Origin: JASFRI01 sp050115015
GTDB taxonomy: Bacteria > Acidobacteriota > Polarisedimenticolia > CBDVAL01
Reading direction: 5' to 3'
Assembly (NCBI GenBank): GCA_050115015.1
Contig: JASFRI010000118.1
Coordinates: forward strand, 1 to 10,931
DNA: 10,931 bases
Shown here in pieces: positions 1 through 5,528 of the stretch (position 1 is its first letter; the number at the start of each line of letters is the position of its first letter). Position numbers and translations under genes: made by a program. The notes under the pieces are model-generated. The model had not been told where the DNA came from. It ran no database searches and worked only from the letters and a program-made list of their open reading frames with translations.

Positions 1-994
1 CCCGGCGGATCCGCAGGGCGAAGGTCGGGCCCCGGTACTCCGCGGCGACGACGAGGTTCCCGGCGACCAGCGGCGTCACCACGTGCGCGTTGCTCGGCAG
101 CGGCACGCTCCACAGGGGGGACCCGTTCACCGCGGAGACCCCCAGGATGCCCTCCCGGGCCAGAGCCACGATCTGGGGCGCTCGGTGGATCGTCGCCGAG
201 ACCGGCGAGGCGTACCCCACGATCGGACCCGGTGACTCCCAGCGGGTCTCGCCCGTGCGGGCGTCAAACGCCATGAGCTGCCCGGCCCCCAGGTTCCCGA
301 CGTGCACCACCACCAGATCGCCCACCACCAGCGGCGAGGCGGCCGCGCCGTAGTAGTTGCCGCCGCCCTGCTGTGCGGAGGTCTCGAGTCCTGCCGGGTT
401 CAGGGCCATGCCGCAGTCCGGGCAGACGCCGGGCTCGTGGAACTCCTTGCCGTCCTCGGAGCAGCCGCACTCCGGGCAGATGTAGGTCATCGCCTCGGGG
501 AGATCGGCGGGCAGGAGGGTGTGGCGCCAGGCCAGCGCGCCGCTGCCCGGGTCGAATCGGGACAGGACGCGGCCGGCCCCGAGGGTGAACAGGCCATCCG
601 CCGCCGCGGCCGGCGTGGCGAACGGTCCCTTGCCCCGGGAGGACGGGTAGCGCCGTGGGTTGATGGCCCCGGAGTTCGCGAAGAAGGGGGCGGGATAGCC
701 GCGCCGCCAGATCTCCGCCCCGTTCTCGAGGCTCAGGGACGTGACCACCTCGTCGTCGCCGTCCCGGCCCAGGAGATAGATGCGCTCCCCCGAAACCACC
801 GGCGAGGAGAGACCCGGGGCCGCCTCGACACGCCAGACGCGGGTGAGGTTCTCGGGCCAGGGGCCGGCGGCGCTCTCCGGCGCGTGCCCGTCACGGTGCG
901 CCCCGCGCCAGGCCGGCCATCCCTCGCCGGCGGGTGCCGGTGAAGCGGCCAGCAGCGCCGCGAGGTACAGTCCCGCCAGGTCCATTCGGTTCAT
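1..994 (-). CDS. Exported PQQ-like beta-propeller protein with an embedded Cys-rich module (3' end outside window)
   Basis: The gene starts at ATG 994 and runs off the left edge, leaving 331 visible residues. A second in-frame ATG lies at 985. The N-terminus is a hydrophobic signal peptide (about residues 5-22, AxA-type end) followed by WPAWRGAHRDG, the usual opening of secreted PQQ-like WD/Trp-docking propeller proteins. Blade-like repeats follow, each with an S/TPxxxxxxL start and a Gly-rich 'D/N-x-x-x-G-x-x-x-W' end: around 63-97, 127-157, 219-253, 262-296 and 307-329. Such proteins are periplasmic or outer-membrane scaffolds or possible quinoprotein enzymes. No dehydrogenase active site can be recognised, so a specific reaction is not supported. 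Residues 171-200 interrupt the propeller with a C-x2-C-x-C...C-x2-C module, described separately. The gene is 67 bp downstream of the cupin gene on the same strand and probably shares its transcript. Family placement is confident; function is not. Confidence 0.85.
   Translation of the reverse strand, partial: MNRMDLAGLYLAALLAASPAPAGEGWPAWRGAHRDGHAPESAAGPWPENLTRVWRVEAAPGLSSPVVSGERIYLLGRDGDDEVVTSLSLENGAEIWRRGYPAPFFANSGAINPRRYPSSRGKGPFATPAAAADGLFTLGAGRVLSRFDPGSGALAWRHTLLPADLPEAMTYICPECGCSEDGKEFHEPGVCPDCGMALNPAGLETSAQQGGGNYYGAAASPLVVGDLVVVHVGNLGAGQLMAFDARTGETRWESPGPIVGYASPVSATIHRAPQIVALAREGILGVSAVNGSPLWSVPLPSNAHVVTPLVAGNLVVAAEYRGPTFALRIRR
395..484 (-). other. Heavy-metal-binding-domain-like Cys module inside the PQQ propeller protein
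   Basis: Residues 171-200 of the propeller protein read YICPECGC, a short acidic linker, then PGVCPDCGMALNP. Cysteines lie at 173, 176, 178, 191 and 194. The second half matches the PGxCPxCGMxL signature of the heavy-metal-binding domain (HMBD/YHS-like) seen at the N-termini of copper ATPases and CusB-type efflux proteins. The first half, Y-x-C-P, also fits, although the usual Met-His after CP is replaced by Glu-Cys. The module sits between two propeller blades, where related proteins normally have a short loop. Binding of Zn or Cu is an inference. A plain zinc ribbon is the alternative reading. Confidence 0.6.
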
Positions 995-1061
995 GGGAGC
1001 CTCGCGATCTGCCGGTGACCGGTGTGGATACGCACAACGGAGGGCGGAGTTCTCCGCGGGC

Positions 1062-1598
1062 TCACTCCACGCCGTAGAGCGGCCAGGACCCCTTCGTCGG
1101 CTCGAACCCGCGGTCCCCGTATGCGACACGCGGGTCGTTCGTCTCCGCCGTCACCGAGGCGTCGTGGGCGGCGGCGACCGGACTGACCGGATACGTGATC
1201 CGGGGCTGCTCGGGGCGGTAGCCCATCATGAGAATGACGCAGGGACCGTCGCCCGCCCCCACGAAGACGTGGGCCGTTCCCGGAGGGCAGTGCACGAAGT
1301 GCCCGGCCCGCAGCCGGCGTTCCTGCTCTTCGACCACCAGCACGCACTCGCCGGACACGACGAAGAAGTCCTCCTGGGCCTCCTCCTTGTGATACAGGCT
1401 CGCCGGCTGGCCCGGCTGGAGGACGCGCAGGTTCACGCCGACCTGCGAGAACCGCTCCTTTCCCTCGAAGCGGCAGCCGCTGCCGTACTTCTCCGTCCGG
1501 ATCCAGGGGACCTCGGACACGTGCAGGGCGAACCACCCCGCCGTGGCGGGTGCCTTCCCGAACTCCGTCGTCTCGTACTTCGCCTCGTCGACCGCCAT
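1062..1598 (-). CDS. Single-domain cupin protein
   Basis: The product is a 178-residue cytosolic protein without a signal peptide. The start at 1598 is chosen over an in-frame ATG at 1634 because AAGGAG lies 5 nt upstream (1604-1609). The double-stranded beta-helix core covers about residues 52-125. Cupin motif 1 runs from G63 to G83, with H70, E72 and E76. Motif 2 is GHFVHCPPGTAH, ending in H110. The second His of the usual HxH pair is a Glu (H70-K-E72), so the likely metal ligands are H70, E72 or E76, and H110. Cupins of this size include isomerases, dioxygenases and small-molecule-binding proteins, and nothing here fixes the substrate. The N-terminal part (about 21-50, with GWF and PWxRTEKYG) and the C-terminal tail resemble other stand-alone bacterial cupins. 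It lies between the DUF6958-like gene (77 bp upstream) and the propeller gene (67 bp downstream), a probable operon. Confidence 0.85.
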   Translation of the reverse strand: MAVDEAKYETTEFGKAPATAGWFALHVSEVPWIRTEKYGSGCRFEGKERFSQVGVNLRVLQPGQPASLYHKEEAQEDFFVVSGECVLVVEEQERRLRAGHFVHCPPGTAHVFVGAGDGPCVILMMGYRPEQPRITYPVSPVAAAHDASVTAETNDPRVAYGDRGFEPTKGSWPLYGVE

Positions 1599-1675
1599 CG
1601 GATCTCCTTCCCGTGCCCCCGTGTCCGCAGCCATCGACCGGAGGCGCTTTCGTCACCCGGAATGGCCGGGCGTCC

Positions 1676-1981
1676 TCAGGTCTTCCTTCGCAAGCGCTGC
1701 GGCCGCGATCCCGGAATGCGCTCGATCTCGCCGCGGGCCTCCAGATCGAGCTTGACGGTGGTCGCGTACCAGTTCACCGAGCCGATCGAGTCCCGTACCG
1801 CACCGGGAAGCCGCGAGGCGACCCGCGGTGCGAGGTCCCGGAACGGAAGCCCATCACCGGAGGCCGGGACGATTTTGAGGATGGCCTTGCGGAAGGCCTC
1901 GTAGACGGTCCGGTCGATCCGGGGCATCGACCGGCCGGGGTCGGGATGCCTTGTCTGGACCTGCGAGGGACGGGTTGCCAT
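1676..1981 (-). CDS. Small DUF6958-like protein of unknown function
   Basis: The product is about 101 residues and soluble, rich in Arg/Lys with conserved-looking blocks: VQTRHPDPG near the N-terminus, IDRTVYEAFRKAIL, GLPFRDLAP, and SVNWYATTVKLDLEARGEIERI followed by a basic RPQRLRR tail. From memory this pattern matches the DUF6958 family, small proteins that look like a winged-helix fold: helix, helix, Trp-containing helix, then a beta hairpin. DNA binding is an inference from that look. ATG 1981 is preferred because GGGAGAG lies 6 nt upstream (1988-1994) and the conserved HPDPG block would be lost from a start at 1927. An in-frame ATG at 2011, with GAGG nearby, would add 10 residues. It is the first gene of the probable minus-strand set leading into the cupin. 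Confidence 0.72.
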   Translation of the reverse strand: MATRPSQVQTRHPDPGRSMPRIDRTVYEAFRKAILKIVPASGDGLPFRDLAPRVASRLPGAVRDSIGSVNWYATTVKLDLEARGEIERIPGSRPQRLRRKT

Positions 1982-2229
1982 GCGGAACTCTCCCGGGCTC
2001 TGAAACCCCATTCAACCTCGGCCCCGAAGTCCGCGCAACCCCCGCCTTGACCGCAGCCGGGGCCTCCCGGATGCCGGACGGGATCAACGAAAGTCCTGGA
2101 GCTACGCAACGAGGAATCTCCTCCTCGACACCGCGACTCCCGTCCGCGCCCTCCGTGCCGGCGGCGGCTGCGGGGCGTCCCCGGTGTACGACGCCCGGCC
2201 TCCCGGGGCCGATGCTCCCGGCGACCGGC
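1982..2229. other. Intergenic region between serine hydrolase operon and DUF6958-like gene
   Basis: No convincing gene is seen on either strand; the open frames here are short, Pro/Gly/Arg-rich shadows. The stretch must hold the end of the serine hydrolase transcript and the promoter for the DUF6958-like, cupin and propeller genes. A 6-bp inverted repeat (CGAGGA at 2110-2115, TCCTCG at 2122-2127, 6-nt loop) and a weaker GC hairpin around 2196-2211 could act in termination, but neither is followed by a T-run. I could not pick a clear -35/-10 pair on the minus strand. Confidence 0.5.
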
Positions 2230-3327
2230 TCAGGAGCCCCGCGACAGCAGGTAGGTTCGGGCGATCTCGGAGCCCCCGAGCGGAAAGCTGGAACGGTTGC
2301 TCAGGATGACGAACGCCAGGTCGTGCTCCGGGAAGAACTTGAGCATCGCGCGAAACCCGTCGAGCACCCCGATGGCGCCGTACGCCTTGATCCCCTGCAG
2401 GTCCGGCGTCTTGGGGCCGAAGGTCTCGTCGAACCAGCCCATGGCGATCCAGGACTGCTTCCCCGAGAGGGTCACCGGCATATGGAACAGGAGGGCCGTG
2501 CTGCGCTCGCCGAGGACCTCATGGCCTAGGAGCGCCCGGTACCACCGGACCAGATCGCCGACTGTGCTGTAGATCCCCCCCGGGCCCGTGATCGTGGCGT
2601 GGTAGTCGTCTTCGACGAAGCCGCTCTCCTCCGGCCGGTAGCCCACGGCGCGATCGGCCCGAAGCGGGGCGCTGCCGTCATGGACGGTCGTGTGGGACAG
2701 GTCGAGAGGGCCCAGGAACCGGTCCTGCAGGTAGCCGGTGTAGGTTTGCCCCGAGGCCTTCGCGACGATCTCGGCCAGCAGCACGTACCCCGTGTTGCTG
2801 TAAGCGTAGTCGACGCCGGGCCGGAACTCGAGCGAACCGAGGCGGGAGATGAACGCCAGCACCTCCCGGTTCGAGGTGGGGCGCGCCCCGCCGGCATCGT
2901 GGTAATCCGGCAGGCCGGAGGTGTGCGTCAGGAGATGGTAGACGGTGACCTCCCGGAGGAACGCGGGCAGAGCCGGGAAGAACTCGCTCACCGGCGTCTC
3001 CAGCCTCAATCGGCCCTCCTCGCGGAGCTTCAGGGCCGCCGCGGCGGTGAAGGTCTTCCCCAGCGAGGCGACGTAGAACGGCGTGTCGAGCCGGATGGAC
3101 CGTCCGGTGCCGAGCTCGGCGATGCCGTAGCTCCCGGCGAGCAGCACCTCGTCGCCGTGCAGCACCTCGATGGCGAATCCCGGCTCTCCGTCCCCGACCT
3201 TCCCGGCCAGGTCCCGGCGCAGTTCCTCGGACCGGTCCTCGAAACGGAACTCCCCACCCGCCGCCGCCGCGGGCAGGACCGCGAGCGCCAGGACCAGCAA
3301 CGTCCAGCGTCTTCCGGTTAACCTCAT
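2230..3327 (-). CDS. Exported serine hydrolase, class C beta-lactamase / penicillin-binding-protein-like
   Basis: The 365-residue protein starts with a signal peptide (about 1-24, ending near AAAAGG) and is probably periplasmic or lipid-free extracellular. The Ser-x-x-Lys nucleophile motif is SLGK (S88-K91), the Tyr-x-Asn motif is Y176-S-N178, and LLTHTSGLPDY (132-142) and ITGPGGIYST (246-255) are typical of the beta-lactamase/transpeptidase-like family PF00144. The third active-site motif, usually HxG or KTG, is replaced by an AYGAIG-type strand near 315-320. This argues for an esterase or D-aminopeptidase-like role rather than antibiotic resistance. AGGAGG (3335-3340) sits 7 nt before the ATG, inside the upstream gene, and ATG overlaps that gene's TGA (ATGA), so translation is probably coupled. 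It is the last gene of the sigma-factor operon, which suggests envelope-related use. Substrate unknown. Confidence 0.9.
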   Translation of the reverse strand: MRLTGRRWTLLVLALAVLPAAAAGGEFRFEDRSEELRRDLAGKVGDGEPGFAIEVLHGDEVLLAGSYGIAELGTGRSIRLDTPFYVASLGKTFTAAAALKLREEGRLRLETPVSEFFPALPAFLREVTVYHLLTHTSGLPDYHDAGGARPTSNREVLAFISRLGSLEFRPGVDYAYSNTGYVLLAEIVAKASGQTYTGYLQDRFLGPLDLSHTTVHDGSAPLRADRAVGYRPEESGFVEDDYHATITGPGGIYSTVGDLVRWYRALLGHEVLGERSTALLFHMPVTLSGKQSWIAMGWFDETFGPKTPDLQGIKAYGAIGVLDGFRAMLKFFPEHDLAFVILSNRSSFPLGGSEIARTYLLSRGS

Positions 3328-4064
3328 GGTTCTGCCTCCTCTCCGGTCGGGGCCGTGTAAACCCGGATGTTCCCCTTCACGTTCGTTGCCAGGATCAGGG
3401 CGCCCTCATCCGGCGATGCCGCCGGCCGGATGCCGGGATCGGACGCGACGGACCCCTCGAACGACTCGAGCGCCAGCAGCGCGCGGACCGCGCGCGGAAG
3501 ACGCAGGTCGATGCTTCCGCGGAACACGCTGAAGGCGTAGGACTGCCCGGGACGCGGTCCCGGGAGGTCCGCGACGATCGAGCCGTCGCGGAGGATGCTC
3601 ACCGAGGCGGCCCCGGTCTGCCCGTCCAGTTCGACCCGTCCCTGGAACTGGCTCACCTCGAGGGAACCGGCACGCCCGGAAACGGTGACGTCGGCGAAGT
3701 GCTCGATGCGCACGCGCACGGCGAGATCCGGGGGTGCCTGGACCTCGATCCGGATCAGCTCCCGGACCGGCGGCCCTTCGAGCAACAGCGTCTTCCCCCG
3801 GCGGGTCTGCCCGAGCGGCGCGTCGCCGGAGAGCACCACGGACTCTCCCGTCGTCGCATAGAGGTCGTAGTCGAGGATCGAGGACCGGATCGTGATCGGA
3901 CCGTCCGCTTGGGATGTGACCGTCACCAGGGCGCGGTAGGCGTCCACCTCCAGGGCCCGGATCCCGGCGGGGTCGACGCTCCGCAAGCCGGAGGGCTCCT
4001 GTGCGGCGGCCGTCCCGAGCAGCAGCATCACCGCCAGCGAAGTGCCTCCGCGTCTCCTCCTCAT
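3324..4064 (-). CDS. Exported DUF4097-like beta-strand repeat protein
   Basis: The 246-residue protein has an Arg-rich start and a hydrophobic signal peptide (about 1-22, ending TAAAQ). The rest is almost entirely predicted beta strand: repeated stretches such as ALVTVTS, ITIRSS, LIRIEVQAP, VRVRIEHFADVTVSG, SLEVSQFQGRVELDG and SIDLRLP. This matches the DUF4097 / auto-transporter-head-like parallel beta-helix proteins often found next to ECF sigma and anti-sigma genes. No catalytic residues are evident. It probably sits in the periplasm or on the outer face of the envelope. The ATG is 3 bp after the stop of the HEAT-repeat gene, with GGGGGTGA just upstream, and its stop overlaps the start of the serine hydrolase. 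Position in the operon suggests a target or effector of the sigma system; the actual function is unknown. Confidence 0.75.
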   Translation of the reverse strand: MRRRRGGTSLAVMLLLGTAAAQEPSGLRSVDPAGIRALEVDAYRALVTVTSQADGPITIRSSILDYDLYATTGESVVLSGDAPLGQTRRGKTLLLEGPPVRELIRIEVQAPPDLAVRVRIEHFADVTVSGRAGSLEVSQFQGRVELDGQTGAASVSILRDGSIVADLPGPRPGQSYAFSVFRGSIDLRLPRAVRALLALESFEGSVASDPGIRPAASPDEGALILATNVKGNIRVYTAPTGEEAEP

Positions 4065-4067
4065 CCG

Positions 4068-4760
4068 TCACCCCCGTTCCAGGCTTGCGAGGCCCTCGCG
4101 CGCGGCGTGCTCGACGAGGGGCTCCATCTCTCCACGGTGCAGCCGCCGGCGCAGCGCCGGGACGGAATCCCGGATCTGCCGGCGGACGATCAGCTCGACG
4201 AGGGCGTACTGCACGAGCGGTGCCTGCTCCCTCTCGAGGGCCTCGCCGATCCCTCGGCGGACGTCGGGTCGGAGCGCGCGGTCCGCGAGGGCCCCCACCG
4301 CGCCGAGCCGCACGTTCACGTCGGGGTCGTGCAGCAAGGAATCCAGGAGCCGGGGCGCGACCTCGTCGTCGCCTCCGGGCCCGAGCCATGCGGTGGCCCC
4401 CAGGCGTGACGCGAGCTCGTCCCCCACGCCACCGGGGATCGCCGCGGCGCGGTCGTCCTCCGGGCCAGCGCGCTCCGCGCCTCCGGGAGCGAGGAGCCGG
4501 AGCGCCAGGGGTATCCCGGCGAGGAGGGCGCAACCCGCTGCCACCGCGGCGAGGCGCCTCCAGCGACGCTCCCGGCGGTCCTCGCGGAGGTGCGCCTGGC
4601 GCTCGAGGAACCCGTAGAACCTCCGGCGCGCCGCGTCGGTGGGCTTCGGCTCCGGGAGGCGATCGAGCGCCTCCCACAGCAGGAGAAGCTCCCCGGCCTC
4701 CTCGGACCCGTCGCGCAGGAACTCCTTCACCTCATCCGGTTCGATCGGTGCTCGCGTCAT
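4068..4760 (-). CDS. Membrane-anchored HEAT-repeat protein in the anti-sigma position
   Basis: The 230-residue protein has an acidic, Leu-rich N-terminal segment (about 6-38), a basic stretch (56-69), one transmembrane helix (about 70-90) and a C-terminal part with two or three HEAT-like repeats. The repeat near DPDVNVRLGAVGALAD (145-160) is the clearest; others lie at 166-200 and 200-228. Lying directly downstream of an ECF sigma gene and overlapping it by 29 bp, it is most likely the membrane anti-sigma factor. The N-terminus would bind sigma and the HEAT part would face the periplasm. The usual zinc motif of anti-sigma factors (HxxxCxxC) is absent, and the N-terminal half has no Cys or His before the membrane segment except one His near 57. 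GAGGTG is 10 nt before the ATG. The anti-sigma role is inferred from context; the HEAT repeats and membrane segment are visible. Confidence 0.75.
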   Translation of the reverse strand: MTRAPIEPDEVKEFLRDGSEEAGELLLLWEALDRLPEPKPTDAARRRFYGFLERQAHLREDRRERRWRRLAAVAAGCALLAGIPLALRLLAPGGAERAGPEDDRAAAIPGGVGDELASRLGATAWLGPGGDDEVAPRLLDSLLHDPDVNVRLGAVGALADRALRPDVRRGIGEALEREQAPLVQYALVELIVRRQIRDSVPALRRRLHRGEMEPLVEHAAREGLASLERG

Positions 4761-5286
4761 GTCTCGTGATCACCTCGTGGACCGCCCGGAGCCGCTGCAG
4801 GGCGCGATGCACCCGGACCTTCACCGCGCCCTCCGAGCAGCCGAGGATCGCGGCCACCTCCCTCAGCCGCAGCCCCAGGTGCTTCGCCAGCACGAGGACC
4901 TCCCGATCGCGGACCTCGAGCCGCATCAGGGCGGCCCGGAGCGCCTGCAACTCCATCGCCAGCGGCCCCTCGTGTCCCGGCGCCGCCGGGTCCGCTTCCG
5001 GATCGCCGGGAGGCTCGCGGTCGCGTTGGCGCCGGAGGTCGGCGGCGAGGTTCGAGGCGATGCGGTACATCCAGGCGCCAAAGCTGCCCCCACGGTAGGA
5101 ATGCCGGTAGAGCAGCATGCGCTCGAACGTGGTCTGGACGAGGTCCTCGCCGGCCGCCGCATCGCCGACCATCCGCGTGAAGTACCGGAGGAGCCTCACC
5201 CGATGGCGCTCGAACAGGATGCCGAACGCGTCCCGATCGCCGCCCCGGGCCCGGCGCATCAGTGTTTCGTCGGAGGATCGTCTCAA
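4732..5286 (-). CDS. ECF-family RNA polymerase sigma factor
   Basis: The 184-residue product has the standard ECF layout. Region 2 (about 12-85) contains DAFGILFERHRVRLLRYF, EDLVQTTFERM and FGAWMYRIASNLAADLRR. A Pro-rich acidic linker spans 90-107. Region 4 (about 115-170) contains RDREVLVLAKHLGLRLREVAAILGCSEGAVKVRVHRALQRLR, quoted here as the helix-turn-helix span at about 125-167. It would direct RNA polymerase to envelope or stress promoters. The start is taken as TTG 5286: an in-frame stop lies at 5293-5295, and the first ATG (5259) would remove the SDETLM segment that ECF proteins normally have before their first helix. Ribosome-binding sequence before TTG is weak. The gene heads a four-gene operon with the HEAT-repeat, DUF4097-like and serine hydrolase genes. 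Confidence 0.92.
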   Translation of the reverse strand: MRRSSDETLMRRARGGDRDAFGILFERHRVRLLRYFTRMVGDAAAGEDLVQTTFERMLLYRHSYRGGSFGAWMYRIASNLAADLRRQRDREPPGDPEADPAAPGHEGPLAMELQALRAALMRLEVRDREVLVLAKHLGLRLREVAAILGCSEGAVKVRVHRALQRLRAVHEVITRHDASTDRTG

Positions 5287-5313
5287 GCCGTTTCATCGCC
5301 GTCGCGGGGTGGA

Positions 5314-5328
5314 CCCGTTCCGTACGGG
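5314..5328. repeat. Small inverted repeat in the presumed ECF leader
   Basis: CCCGT (5314-5318) and ACGGG (5324-5328) flank a 5-nt loop, and CCGTACGG (5320-5327) is itself a perfect palindrome. It lies 28 bp before the TTG start, inside the leader if the promoter at 5382-5408 is used. It could be a weak RNA hairpin or protein site, or chance in GC-rich DNA. Confidence 0.25.
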
Positions 5329-5381
5329 CCGCCCACTCCGGGTCCCTCGCGGGCCTCCCGGAGCCTGCTTCCACTACAGGA

Positions 5382-5408
5382 GACCGCCACGACCCCACGA
5401 AGGTTACA
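5382..5408 (-). promoter_or_regulatory. Candidate ECF-type promoter for the sigma operon
   Basis: On the minus strand TGTAACC (5408-5402) is followed after 16 nt by GGTC (5385-5382). An AAC core in the -35 box and a GTC-containing -10 box about 16-17 nt away are hallmarks of ECF promoters, and ECF genes commonly activate themselves. Transcription would begin near 5375, giving a leader of about 90 nt before the TTG start. The match is by eye only. Confidence 0.4.
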
Positions 5409-5476
5409 TGGAAGCTGCGCGGAGCCGTGGTCGCCGGCGGAAACGGATGCTCCGTGCCTGGACGGGAAGCGGTTTG

Positions 5477-5506
5477 TTGACAGCCCGGGACGGGGTCCCG
5501 GATACT
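5477..5506 (+). promoter_or_regulatory. Near-consensus sigma-70-type promoter for the kinase-methyltransferase pair
   Basis: A perfect TTGACA (-35, 5477-5482) is followed after 18 nt by GATACT (5501-5506), which matches the -10 consensus at four of six positions. Transcription would start around 5513, only about 16 nt before the kinase ATG. The leader consists almost entirely of the ribosome-binding site AAGGGAGGGGGG (5517-5528). The spacer holds a perfect inverted repeat, listed separately. Confidence 0.6.
5485..5501. promoter_or_regulatory. Inverted repeat in promoter spacer, possible operator
   Basis: CCGGGAC (5485-5491) and GTCCCGG (5495-5501) form a perfect 7-bp inverted repeat around GGG. 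It fills the spacer between the -35 and -10 boxes of the kinase promoter and touches the first base of the -10 box. A dimeric regulator bound here would block RNA polymerase. The regulator is not identifiable. GC-rich DNA makes short repeats common, so the operator role is an inference from placement. Confidence 0.35.
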
Positions 5507-5528
5507 GTCGGGGATCAAGGGAGGGGGG

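Noticed and set aside
302..943. Plus-strand frame opposite the PQQ propeller gene
   Set aside because: It is antisense to clear propeller repeats and to the Cys module, with no domain of its own.
3406..4677. 423-residue minus-strand frame across the HEAT and DUF4097 genes
   Set aside because: Extreme Arg/Pro/Gly composition; it is a shadow of two real genes in another frame.
4757..5518. Minus-strand frame starting at 5518 that includes ATG 5296 before the sigma gene
   Set aside because: It is in a different frame from the sigma protein, and the conserved ECF regions are only in the frame starting at 5286.
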